The position numbers and the translations under genes are program-made. 64,000 nucleotides of DNA from assembly GCF_003071065.1 (NCBI RefSeq), contig NZ_QCXX01000005.1:186001-250000 (forward strand), given 5' to 3'. The DNA comes from Sphingobacterium athyrii. Lineage in GTDB: Bacteria; Bacteroidota; Bacteroidia; Sphingobacteriales; Sphingobacteriaceae. Positions 8,102-16,687 of the stretch are shown in pieces. The number at the start of each line of letters is the position of its first letter. The first letter of the stretch is position 1. The notes beneath the pieces were generated by a model. That model did no database searches. It was not told the DNA's origin and was given only the letters and a program-made list of their open reading frames with translations.

Positions 8102-9196
8102 TCAGCTTAATACTTTTTTCTCGATCTCAACAAATAGCTCCTGTTCAGAGAAGCTATTTTTCACAAACGTAACACCATTATTACCATGCTCTTGTCGAAG
8201 TTGTGGGTTTTGATAATAGTATTCAATTGCTTCAGCGATCTGATTGGGTAAAATTTCAGTATATATGCCCGTTACGTCTTCTTGAATAGCATTAATACAG
8301 CCAGTACTTCGGGTAGTAATGACAGGAATTCCACTAGCTGAGGCCTCCAATACACCCACAGGAAAACCTTCTCGATACGACGGCAGAATAAAGACGTCCA
8401 TAGTATTATAACATGGAGCAGTATCTTCCACAAAGTCCAAAAAACGAATCGAAGGACTGTTCTTTATTTTTTGGAGGGTATCTTCCGGAACAGCATCCCT
8501 CACTTCCGCGGGTCCAATAATATGAAGATAAACATGTGCTTTGCCAGCAGCAAATTGCAGCCAGCCTTCTACCAGTTCAACCACTCCTTTATCTTTAACT
8601 AATCGACCGACATATCCGACTACGAAATCACTATTTTGCTTTGGTCTATATTGAAAACGTTGTATATCTATTCCACTACAGGTTCCCTTTCCCAATACCT
8701 TACTTTTGGCCGGATTATTCAATTTGTAGTCGTTAGATAGCCTCTGTAGGGATTCGCTTACGATCACCACGTCTGTAGCTAATGCTCCTACAAATTTTTC
8801 AATCATGATCAATAATGCCCTTTTTAATCCTTTGGCTGTCTCAAAAACAACGCCATGTCTAAAAAAAACTCTCTTATCTACTCCCGCTAAATAAGCCGCT
8901 GTAATTCCAATAAGCCCTCCTTTTGGCGAGTGTGCCACAACAATCGGGAATTTCTCTTTCCTTATAAATCTTGTCAACCTTATGATGGAGAAAGCATCTT
9001 GAATTGGTGAAATAGCCTTTAGAATCGCAACTGGAAATACTTTAAAGCCTTTTTCCTTAGCCTGTTTATAAAGATATTCATCCTCTGTACAAGCCACTGT
9101 GAAATCATATCCTTTTTTGGAAAAATAAGAAAATTGATTTCCAAAAAAGTGGTTCACCACAAATGATACGTTAATTACATGCAATACTTTTTTCAT
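8102..9196 (-). CDS. Glycosyltransferase family 4
   Basis: Cytoplasmic, membrane-associated GT-B enzyme adding one sugar to the lipid-linked repeat unit. The 364-residue product has an N-terminal domain with AHSPKGGLIG and a C-terminal donor domain with VVGYVGRLVKDKGV (near residue 190), FLDFVEDT and YREGFPVGVLEASASGIPVI, the latter holding the E-x7-E nucleotide-sugar motif. It is the last gene of the long glycosyltransferase run, 17 bases after the preceding gene. The N-terminal half resembles the WbpH/PglA-like group. Sugar and linkage are unknown. Confidence 0.9.
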   Translation of the reverse strand: MKKVLHVINVSFVVNHFFGNQFSYFSKKGYDFTVACTEDEYLYKQAKEKGFKVFPVAILKAISPIQDAFSIIRLTRFIRKEKFPIVVAHSPKGGLIGITAAYLAGVDKRVFFRHGVVFETAKGLKRALLIMIEKFVGALATDVVIVSESLQRLSNDYKLNNPAKSKVLGKGTCSGIDIQRFQYRPKQNSDFVVGYVGRLVKDKGVVELVEGWLQFAAGKAHVYLHIIGPAEVRDAVPEDTLQKIKNSPSIRFLDFVEDTAPCYNTMDVFILPSYREGFPVGVLEASASGIPVITTRSTGCINAIQEDVTGIYTEILPNQIAEAIEYYYQNPQLRQEHGNNGVTFVKNSFSEQELFVEIEKKVLS

Positions 9197-9213
9197 TCCT
9201 TACGATTAATTTG

Positions 9214-10305
9214 TCATTTGTTATGATTTTGGCCTAACGTTTTATACAGCATCAGTAATTGATTTACTGTTGTTTTCAAATCATACTGCTTAGCCTTGTC
9301 CAGGCATTTTCTCTGAATATTACTATAATAGTCTTTTTCTTCCAACGAGACTATCTTTGACACCAGGTCGGTAATATTTCCCTTTTTAAACAATAACCCT
9401 CCGCCATCGACAACCTCAGAAAGGCCAGATACATTTGAAGCTACAATAGGTAATCCGGCAGCCATTGCCTCTACGGCAGCAATGCCGAAACCTTCCCAGT
9501 GAGAACTCAAAATGCCGATATCACAAGTCTTGAGCAGCCTGTCTATGTCATTTCGAACACCAATAAATTGAACCCTATTCTCCAATCCAAGATTTAATAC
9601 CTCCTCCAGCACCTGATTTTTCTGATATCCCTCCCCCACAAGGAGAAGTTTATACCGATGATCTAATCTCGACAAAGCTTTTACAACAGAGCTATGATCC
9701 TTTTCTCGCCTAAAACCTGCCACCATAATCAGAATAATGTCACTAGGGAGGTATCCAAATGTAGCCCTATCATACCCTCTAGCCCTAGCAAACTTAACTA
9801 TCTCAATTCCATTGTAAATCACACAAAGCTTACTCTTATTCACCCCTAAGCTAATCAGTATATCCTTAACCTCTGGGGTTATGCAGATGATTTTTGAATA
9901 ATGAAGATAAATTATTCGATCTATTATTCTAAATAAAGATGATTTCAATCTTCTATTTCCTGTACTATGCTCAGTAAAAACTAACTTAACATTAGAAAAA
10001 CTTAAAAATTTTGCTACAGCCGCAAAATACATCGCCGGAAATAGATGCACGTGAACCAACTCATATTTTCGAATAATCAAAATCAGTCGAAAGATATGAA
10101 TTGGATTATAGATAGAACCTTTAGATAGCGATATAATATTAAGATGCTTGCTTTTTTTTAAATCTTGCAAAAAAGGAGTGTCTTGCCCGTCCAACAATAC
10201 AATATCTATTTGTAGATTTTCCCGTAATAAAGGGATCATAGAAACCAATAAACTTTCAGCCCCTCCAACACCTAAATTATTGATCACATGAAGTACTTTC
10301 ATCAT
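9214..10305 (-). CDS. Glycosyltransferase family 4
   Basis: A 363-residue GT-B protein with INNLGVGGAESLL at the N-terminus (acceptor domain, glycine-rich loop), FTEHS in the middle, then IMVAGFRREKDH, FIGVRNDI and HWEGFGIAAVEAMAAGLPIV containing the E-x7-E motif. Its ATG at 10303-10305 overlaps the stop codon of the upstream beta-helix gene (ATGA), implying translational coupling. A second in-frame ATG follows immediately. The protein belongs to the large family transferring hexoses from nucleotide sugars; the specific donor is not predictable. Confidence 0.9.
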   Translation of the reverse strand: MMKVLHVINNLGVGGAESLLVSMIPLLRENLQIDIVLLDGQDTPFLQDLKKSKHLNIISLSKGSIYNPIHIFRLILIIRKYELVHVHLFPAMYFAAVAKFLSFSNVKLVFTEHSTGNRRLKSSLFRIIDRIIYLHYSKIICITPEVKDILISLGVNKSKLCVIYNGIEIVKFARARGYDRATFGYLPSDIILIMVAGFRREKDHSSVVKALSRLDHRYKLLLVGEGYQKNQVLEEVLNLGLENRVQFIGVRNDIDRLLKTCDIGILSSHWEGFGIAAVEAMAAGLPIVASNVSGLSEVVDGGGLLFKKGNITDLVSKIVSLEEKDYYSNIQRKCLDKAKQYDLKTTVNQLLMLYKTLGQNHNK

Positions 10306-11441
10306 TTTTTAAAACTATTATTCAATAATGAGAGACTAGTATTGCCTTTAATTGCGTTTGATTTATTATTGATGCTAGCATCTAATAAAAACTTATTATT
10401 TTCAATCTTATCTAATTTATCAATTGGTTTTTCACGAAGTATAACAATATATGCACGATCTTTATTTTTTAAAGCTACTTTATCCAAATAAGAACTGATA
10501 ATGCTGGATCGAAAATAGTTAGACTGAATATTGACCGGCCGTTCGCTGTTATTGAGCCCGTTGGACCAAAGATAAAAAGATACCCTATTATCTAAAAATC
10601 TATTGCCCTTTAATGCGATATTGCCCAACGAATTTTCGATGTGAATCCCCCTATCATACCCACTTATAATATTGCCGTAGATAATGCCATTTTTTGTAAA
10701 ATCTTCAACTACAATCCCCCCGCGCCCTAGACTTTCAGTATGTTTAAATCCATTGTTGATATTATTATTTAGGATAGCAAAATTATTGCAATCGGACAAG
10801 TAAATCCCGTCGCCATAGCTATCTGAAGGCGAATAACCCCATACATTAACAATATTGCAATTTCTAATTTCGACTTTTTGAAATCCTAGTTTACTTACCG
10901 CTCGAGATTCCTTATTGGAAATATCAACACCATTTCCATAGAATCCATTGACCTCTATTCCATCTATCTCAACATTTTTTATATTGCTAATACCTACCCC
11001 ATACGAATGTCGGAGTGAGTTAAAAAACTTATTTTTTTTCCCCAATCCCAATGCAGGACCAATGATTTTAAAGTTTCGCAATAATATAGTCCCTTTTCCA
11101 AAACTCTTTACATCGCTCCTTATAAAAAAACCTCGATCTATATCTAAATTGTCAAAAAGGATGCGTGTGGCAACAGACTCTCCTTGAATTGTGACCTTAT
11201 TATCAACCTTAAACTCCACATTTAATCGTCCATGGCAACGATAATTCCCCTTACCAAATACCACTATAGAATTACTGCATTGTAAAGCTGCCATAAAACA
11301 ATTATTAATAGCTTCAGTATCATCAGATACTCCGTCCCCCTTAGCTCCAAAACTATTCACATAGAAATGATCTTGGGCAGTACAGCTTTTTAAAACTATT
11401 TCGAAGATTATTATTAAAAAAATTATTTTTTTTGAAGGCAT
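10302..11441 (-). CDS. Secreted right-handed beta-helix protein (pectate-lyase-like fold)
   Basis: A 379-residue exported protein. Residues 1-25 form a signal peptide ending LKSCTAQ, compatible either with a lipoprotein (LKSC) or with ordinary cleavage after Ala-Gln. It is followed by FGAKGDGVSDDTEAINNC, the hallmark start of the pectate lyase 3/GH28-like beta-helix fold. After this come many short turns rich in Asn and Gly (IRNCNIVNVWGY, LNNNINNG, IYGNIISGYDRG, LKGNRF) typical of parallel beta-helix coils. The ATG at 11439-11441 gives the signal peptide; an earlier start would run deeper into the polymerase gene. Sitting inside the glycosyltransferase run, it may cleave, epimerise or bind the polymer outside the inner membrane. 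That role is inference. Confidence 0.82.
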   Translation of the reverse strand: MPSKKIIFLIIIFEIVLKSCTAQDHFYVNSFGAKGDGVSDDTEAINNCFMAALQCSNSIVVFGKGNYRCHGRLNVEFKVDNKVTIQGESVATRILFDNLDIDRGFFIRSDVKSFGKGTILLRNFKIIGPALGLGKKNKFFNSLRHSYGVGISNIKNVEIDGIEVNGFYGNGVDISNKESRAVSKLGFQKVEIRNCNIVNVWGYSPSDSYGDGIYLSDCNNFAILNNNINNGFKHTESLGRGGIVVEDFTKNGIIYGNIISGYDRGIHIENSLGNIALKGNRFLDNRVSFYLWSNGLNNSERPVNIQSNYFRSSIISSYLDKVALKNKDRAYIVILREKPIDKLDKIENNKFLLDASINNKSNAIKGNTSLSLLNNSFKK

Positions 11442-12697
11442 CTTTGCGTCTTTAGCACGTAAAACCATAAAATCAAAAATAAAAAGTAATTGATATCTCC
11501 GATTCCTTTAAAATTTATTATCACCACAAATAAGCCCAAAAAAACACAAAATTTATCAATTAAAATATCATTTGCCATTTTCCTGATAAGGTATAAACTA
11601 TAAAACTGCTGAAAGAAAAAAAAGAGTGAGCCTATAACGCCATAATAAAACCAAAGTCTCAGATAACCAATATCAGTGCCCATATAGTATCCACTTCCAT
11701 CAGTAAATTTTCCGTCGCCTATAATCCACGTCTTGAAATTATCGGGGAAGATATACATTGATTTCATATGCTCAGTTGAACTAGTACTTCCTCCGTCGCC
11801 CAAAAAAATCTCAAAAGCATGTACGAAAGCACTCGACTCGGTCAGTTGTGCTATGCCGAGATATAATACCGGAATTAATAAAACTATCAAAAATAAGCAC
11901 ACCAATAGTATTCTATTTTGGGCTCTATATCTCCTTAAAACACCTTTAGAAACGTCAATAAAAGGTGTGTATAGGTAAAAAATAGCTAAGCCAAAACCAA
12001 TCAAAGTTGTGCGTGCGATAAAAAGGCCAGTCAAAGCAATAAATGCAAAAATAAAAATTTGAAAAAAGGCTCTTTTTTTCGATTTCTCTTGAACAATAAG
12101 AACTGCAGAACATAATAGCCCTAATGATGAAACAACTCCGCCTGTAAAAAATGATCCTATTCCTAAACCTATAAATCTCGACTGAAATTCAATAATACTA
12201 TTAATCACCAATTGCGTATTTTCATCTTGGTTCTGAATCATGTTAATAACGCTGCCAACGCCAGGGAAAACGAAGCCTAATGCCGTTATCAGATTATGAA
12301 AAGCAATGGCATAGACAATCAATTTTAAGATATCGATTATTGAAAAATCAGTACCCCAATAATAAAACAATAGCTTCATCATTCCATAGGAAGAAAGCAA
12401 GTAGATTAGTGTAAGGACGATATTCTGTACAAACCAAAAATCAAAATGTTTATTTATCAATGACGAAATCAAAATAGGGAAAATGGCTAATACTGTTAGG
12501 AGTATTAACTTTAATACTTTATAATTCAAAAATATCTTTCGTTTCCGCAGGATAAAATATACACCTATTAAAGCAATAATCAACCTTGTTCTCAGAACGT
12601 AAGGTAAAGGTTTAAAGGAAATATGAAATAGGTATAAAAACGTTAATATTATACTACTTATTTTAAACCATACTTTTGCTAAAGCGCTATTATACAT
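11423..12697 (-). CDS. O-antigen/EPS polymerase (Wzy-like)
   Basis: Joins lipid-linked repeat units at the periplasmic face. The 424-residue protein is almost entirely hydrophobic with about 11-12 membrane segments and one large polar loop around residues 275-330 (SSAFVHAFEIF, DGGSTSSTEHMKS, WIIGDGKF), the arrangement seen in the Wzy/O-antigen ligase families. Wzy proteins are poorly conserved, so the call rests on topology, the WIIGDG-type loop and the position in a locus that otherwise would lack a polymerase. It overlaps both neighbours by a few bases. An O-antigen ligase is the main alternative. Confidence 0.78.
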   Translation of the reverse strand: MYNSALAKVWFKISSIILTFLYLFHISFKPLPYVLRTRLIIALIGVYFILRKRKIFLNYKVLKLILLTVLAIFPILISSLINKHFDFWFVQNIVLTLIYLLSSYGMMKLLFYYWGTDFSIIDILKLIVYAIAFHNLITALGFVFPGVGSVINMIQNQDENTQLVINSIIEFQSRFIGLGIGSFFTGGVVSSLGLLCSAVLIVQEKSKKRAFFQIFIFAFIALTGLFIARTTLIGFGLAIFYLYTPFIDVSKGVLRRYRAQNRILLVCLFLIVLLIPVLYLGIAQLTESSAFVHAFEIFLGDGGSTSSTEHMKSMYIFPDNFKTWIIGDGKFTDGSGYYMGTDIGYLRLWFYYGVIGSLFFFFQQFYSLYLIRKMANDILIDKFCVFLGLFVVIINFKGIGDINYFLFLILWFYVLKTQRCLQKK

Positions 12698-13703
12698 ATC
12701 TCATTATTCTGATCATCCGTTTGAAAACAGCTAATAAGGTAAATTTATGAAAAAATAATTTCCTAAGCTTTTTAAGCGCCCCACGTTTCATATGAAAAAG
12801 AATAATTTTCAAAAATTTCTCGCCAATTGAAGCTTTGAGTGACACCAATGCTATATTCTTATTAAATCTAGCTGTCTGAACCAAAAATCGACTATAATTC
12901 AATAAATCGTGAATCATACTGCTACTAATTTCGAGCCTCTCTATTTCTGACGATAATGATAGACTATAATGCAGCTTCGACCAGCTCTCATTCAACACTA
13001 TTTTATAATCGTTTAAAATAATACGATGAATACCCGAAATTTTGATATATCTATCCATGGCATCATTTGATCCAATGCTAGTTTGACTGTAGGGAAGGAC
13101 TCGATAATTTAGCAAAAACGTAGGGATGTTTTTTATCTTTCCATATCTGGATAAATCATAGAAAAATTTATAGTCTTCGCAAAATTTATAATCCTTATCG
13201 AATTTGATATTATTCTCCCTTACAATATCGCCAGAAAACATGGCTAATGGATGAACAACACTGCTATTGAATAATAATTCGCTTCGCATATCGGCATCCG
13301 TAAGTGGATAGTATCTTTTTTTTCGATATCCATCAGGCGAAAAAGCTATTATTCCGCCGGAACACAAAACGAGCTCTTCATCTTCTCTAAATGCATTTAA
13401 TTGAATTTCAAATCTCTTTGGATGGGCAATGTCATCAGCATCCATACGAGCGATATATTTTCCTTTGCTTAGCTCTAATCCCATATTAAGCGTATCTATC
13501 AGCCCCCTGTTCGGCTGATCTATAAAGATGATTCTATCGTCTTTGAATTTCTTAATAACTTCCATGCTATTGTCAGTGGAACCATCATTGATAATAATCA
13601 ACTCAAAATCGACAAAAGACTGATCCAGAATACTTTTTATAGATTCAAAAACAAATTCATCAGCATTATAGACGGGTAAAATAACGGAAAGCAACTTCAT
13701 CAT
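12690..13703 (-). CDS. Glycosyltransferase family 2
   Basis: A 337-residue GT-A protein. The first 100 residues carry the classic LSVILPVYNADEFVFESIKS start, IINDGSTDNS, RGLIDTLNMGLELSKG and the metal-binding Asp-x-Asp as ARMDADDIAHPKR. Residues 150-200 hold the acceptor-side motif KFCEDYKFFYDLSRYG. The C-terminal 100 residues are basic and amphipathic, probably for membrane association. The gene overlaps the polymerase gene by 8 bases downstream and its ATG overlaps the upstream stop by 4 bases. Confidence 0.9.
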   Translation of the reverse strand: MMKLLSVILPVYNADEFVFESIKSILDQSFVDFELIIINDGSTDNSMEVIKKFKDDRIIFIDQPNRGLIDTLNMGLELSKGKYIARMDADDIAHPKRFEIQLNAFREDEELVLCSGGIIAFSPDGYRKKRYYPLTDADMRSELLFNSSVVHPLAMFSGDIVRENNIKFDKDYKFCEDYKFFYDLSRYGKIKNIPTFLLNYRVLPYSQTSIGSNDAMDRYIKISGIHRIILNDYKIVLNESWSKLHYSLSLSSEIERLEISSSMIHDLLNYSRFLVQTARFNKNIALVSLKASIGEKFLKIILFHMKRGALKKLRKLFFHKFTLLAVFKRMIRIMRYV

Positions 13704-14728
13704 ACAGCCAGATAATGTTTTAACTTTCCACGAATCATCTCAATATGTTTGACATCATCATAATATTGTTGAAATACCTTCTTAAAAGTCTGGAAGATAA
13801 GATTACAGTCGATAGACTTTTCCTCAAATTCCAACAATTTTGTCACTATGGAATCGACGTTCAACGAGTCAAACTTAAGCTCAAAGTTGCCCAGATCAAT
13901 ATTTCGGTCAAAATCTGCCACAGCAGTAGTATAGATAGGAATTACCCCTGCGCTCAGATAAGAATTCATTTTCGTTGGAGTGGATACTTTATTTACTATG
14001 TGATTCTTCCTAAGAATAAATCCATATTTATATTTACCTAATTCTTCTTGTAATGATTCAAGAGGCACAAATTTAACAAAGACACCACTAACGTCGACCT
14101 CCTTAATAAGTTTATTAGCCCTACCACTGTCTTTTGTCAAAATAGTGAATGTCGCTTTGGGACAATATTGTTTGAACGCTTTGTAAACCTCTAGAGATTC
14201 CCTTACACATTGCCAGTTAAGAATTCCTCCTGCATAAACGAAGCTTGCGGTACTATATTTGCCTTCAACCATAAATGAATCTATATTCAAAGGTATATTG
14301 TAACAGGGCATAATTGCGCTCCGCTCATTTAAATCTGTCTTATATTTTTTCGCATAATGCTCTTTCATTGCTTGACTAACAAAAAAGAAGAAAACTGGCT
14401 TTCTAAGCAAAATAAGTTCCATTAAAAAATATTTAGTTGCTGCAAATCGACTATATAAGCTTCCTTTCCCCATCATTATCCTTTCCTCCGGAGCAACACC
14501 TTGGAACCAATGTATAACCTTTCTACACTTACCTGAAACTATAAATGGATCATTAATTCGAATAGTCACGACAATATCTTCGCTATGAATTTCATCGATT
14601 GATTCAGCATATAAGACTTCATTAATCTCTTCAATGTTTTTGACCGCACTTTTTATTAAATCACAATAGTAAGCAGTCGCCTCAAAAAGAGCACCCTTTG
14701 GCAAATAAAATACAACCCGATTTTTCAT
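13700..14728 (-). CDS. Glycosyltransferase-like protein (GT-B type, family uncertain)
   Basis: A 342-residue protein with weak glycosyltransferase character. The N-terminal half contains VIHWFQGVAPEERIM and FFFVSQAMKEHY, and the C-terminal half has FVYAGGILNWQCV, FTILTKDSGR and a donor-site-like TPTKMNSYLSAGVIPIYTT. The last block replaces the usual E-x7-E motif, and I do not see the second Glu in its usual place. Position between two GT2 genes and the overlap with its downstream neighbour support a role in assembling the same repeat unit. Family membership is uncertain. Confidence 0.7.
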   Translation of the reverse strand: MKNRVVFYLPKGALFEATAYYCDLIKSAVKNIEEINEVLYAESIDEIHSEDIVVTIRINDPFIVSGKCRKVIHWFQGVAPEERIMMGKGSLYSRFAATKYFLMELILLRKPVFFFFVSQAMKEHYAKKYKTDLNERSAIMPCYNIPLNIDSFMVEGKYSTASFVYAGGILNWQCVRESLEVYKAFKQYCPKATFTILTKDSGRANKLIKEVDVSGVFVKFVPLESLQEELGKYKYGFILRKNHIVNKVSTPTKMNSYLSAGVIPIYTTAVADFDRNIDLGNFELKFDSLNVDSIVTKLLEFEEKSIDCNLIFQTFKKVFQQYYDDVKHIEMIRGKLKHYLAV

Positions 14729-14756
14729 TCGTATAAGTAATTAATATTAAAAAGCC

Positions 14757-15596
14757 TTATCGAACTCTAAGCTTTTGAATTAAGCTATCCCTGAGACAAA
14801 TAAGAGCACTTAAGATATTTGATATCTCAAAACCAAATGTATTTGTTTTTCTAAAATATAATAGTTTGCTATCTCTCATCCAAACCTTTTTTTTATCACT
14901 TAATTCCTCTTGAGACCCGCCTTCCAAATGAATGATTTTACTTTGAGGAATGACATGTACTTCCTTTTTCGCTTTAAAAACTCTGTGCGTAAGCTCAGTC
15001 TCTTCGTAATACATAAAAAAATCCTCATCAAATCTGCCCACTTTCATAAACAGTTCCTTAGGAATACAGAGATCCGCTCCCGAAACGTATCCCTTTAATC
15101 GGAGTGAGCGATCCTCAAAATTGAACACTAGATTTTTACCAAATTGGAGCTTGGAGAGAAACATAAATAATAGGTTATCAAAATCTCGTAGAATACCTGG
15201 AAGACGTCTTTCAAATGAAACGCCAGGTCGTAAATCTACTTGGTATAAATTGCCGCCGCAAATTCCTACCCTGGGATTTCTTTCCATATATTTGTAAAAT
15301 TCTTTAACAGCGTTATTTAAAAGAAGAGTATCCGAATTTAAGAATAATAAATATTTTCCTTTAGCTATTGTAGCCCCTAAATTATTTCCCGCACCAAATC
15401 CTTTATTATGCTGACTTAAAATAAGTTTTACTTTAGGAAAATCAATATTAAGTCGCTCAATAGCTCTATCAGGAGAGCAATTATCAACAACTATAATTTC
15501 AAATTCCAATCCGACAGTCTTCTCATAAATAGATTTAATACAATTTACAGTTAAAGTGTAGGTATTATAGTTTACAATTATAATAGAGATATCCAT
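14757..15596 (-). CDS. Glycosyltransferase family 2 (rhamnosyltransferase-like)
   Basis: A 279-residue GT-A enzyme. It starts DISIIIVNYNTYTLTVNCIKS, followed by IIVVDNCSPD, NKGFGAGNNLGA and the metal site LLFLNSDTLLL. The later GGNLYQ, SGADLCIPKELF and FFMYYEETELTHR form the acceptor or catalytic region, with the Glu-Glu pair in the expected place. This pattern is characteristic of WbbL/RfbF-type rhamnosyltransferases, though other deoxysugars are possible. It is five bases past the preceding gene's stop. No dTDP-rhamnose genes are present in this window, so donor synthesis would lie elsewhere. Confidence 0.9.
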   Translation of the reverse strand: MDISIIIVNYNTYTLTVNCIKSIYEKTVGLEFEIIVVDNCSPDRAIERLNIDFPKVKLILSQHNKGFGAGNNLGATIAKGKYLLFLNSDTLLLNNAVKEFYKYMERNPRVGICGGNLYQVDLRPGVSFERRLPGILRDFDNLLFMFLSKLQFGKNLVFNFEDRSLRLKGYVSGADLCIPKELFMKVGRFDEDFFMYYEETELTHRVFKAKKEVHVIPQSKIIHLEGGSQEELSDKKKVWMRDSKLLYFRKTNTFGFEISNILSALICLRDSLIQKLRVR

Positions 15597-15601
15597 AACC
15601 G

Positions 15602-16687
15602 CTATTTTAAATTCAAATAAATATCATAAACAATTCGTCTCCAATTATATTTCTCGTTTGCATATATCGACATCTCTTGAGCGGCAGGAAGGCTAAAATC
15701 ATTACGATCAAAACTTAAGATAAGTTTAGCTAATGTCTCATCGTCTTCCGCCTTAAAAAGTCTTCCATAACGCTCATTATCGGTAATATCTCTTGCAGCT
15801 GGGAAATCAGAAGAAATAATAAAACAACCATGCGATACTGCTTCAAGCAGAACTAGTGGAAACCCCTCATGTCTAGATGTTAATATAAAAAACTTACATC
15901 TCCGATAACAATTCATTAGCTCTTCTCGATCATTTACTTGCCCTTTAAACACTACTTTATCAATTAACCACGGATTTGCTTTAAAATATTCATCGATGGA
16001 AGATTGAAAACCATTTTCCAATTGACCAATTAGAAGTAATTTCAAATTTTTAGGATTTGCAGCTTTAAAGGCCTTTAATAAGGTTTCAGTATCCTTTTGA
16101 TAACTACCTAGACGTCCGACAGTTAATAAGACGTTTTCTTTTTGAAAATGGTCACTGGCTGAAGGAATCAATCCATTTGGTATATGTTTAACGCTAAATT
16201 TTCCAAACTCCTGGAACTGCTTAAAATCGTCATAGGATTCTACGCTCAACAAATCTATTTCCCCCATGAGATAATTGAAAAGTTTCCGTTTCCACGACCT
16301 TTTGTAAAGTCCGGAAAAATCAAATGTACTATCAAGATCCATTTTAAAATAAAATTTTATTCGGTTGAAAGAGAGCTTCTTAATGAAATAGGCAATAGAC
16401 AACGAAAAATAATTTGGATGAAACATCATTATGATATCAAACTGTCGAATTTGACATAACAAAAAGAATAGAATATTAGCATAGTTACTTCGAAATATCT
16501 TCTTTATCCTCGCATATTTTAATCCGTGGACTTCTGTATCGAGATAAGGAAGATCTTTCGGATCGGAATAAAACGCAATAGTGGATTCAAAATAACCTTG
16601 TTTAAACAAAAAGTATGGAATAAGTCCCACATCTTTGGTAAGGTGAACATTTTCTCCCTTAGGAAAAACACATACAATTTTTTTCAT
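15602..16687 (-). CDS. Glycosyltransferase family 4
   Basis: A 361-residue GT-B protein. The donor domain has VLLTVGRLGSYQKDTETLLKAF (near residue 180, the loop that contacts the donor phosphate), LLLIGQ, VVFKGQVND and the E-x7-E block SRHEGFPLVLLEAVSHG. The acceptor domain is less conserved, with MMFHPNYFSLS and DLLSVESYDDFKQF. Its ATG overlaps the stop codon of the flippase gene (ATGA at 16684-16687). The very basic, aromatic-rich N-terminal half is consistent with peripheral membrane binding. Confidence 0.88.
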   Translation of the reverse strand: MKKIVCVFPKGENVHLTKDVGLIPYFLFKQGYFESTIAFYSDPKDLPYLDTEVHGLKYARIKKIFRSNYANILFFLLCQIRQFDIIMMFHPNYFSLSIAYFIKKLSFNRIKFYFKMDLDSTFDFSGLYKRSWKRKLFNYLMGEIDLLSVESYDDFKQFQEFGKFSVKHIPNGLIPSASDHFQKENVLLTVGRLGSYQKDTETLLKAFKAANPKNLKLLLIGQLENGFQSSIDEYFKANPWLIDKVVFKGQVNDREELMNCYRRCKFFILTSRHEGFPLVLLEAVSHGCFIISSDFPAARDITDNERYGRLFKAEDDETLAKLILSFDRNDFSLPAAQEMSIYANEKYNWRRIVYDIYLNLK

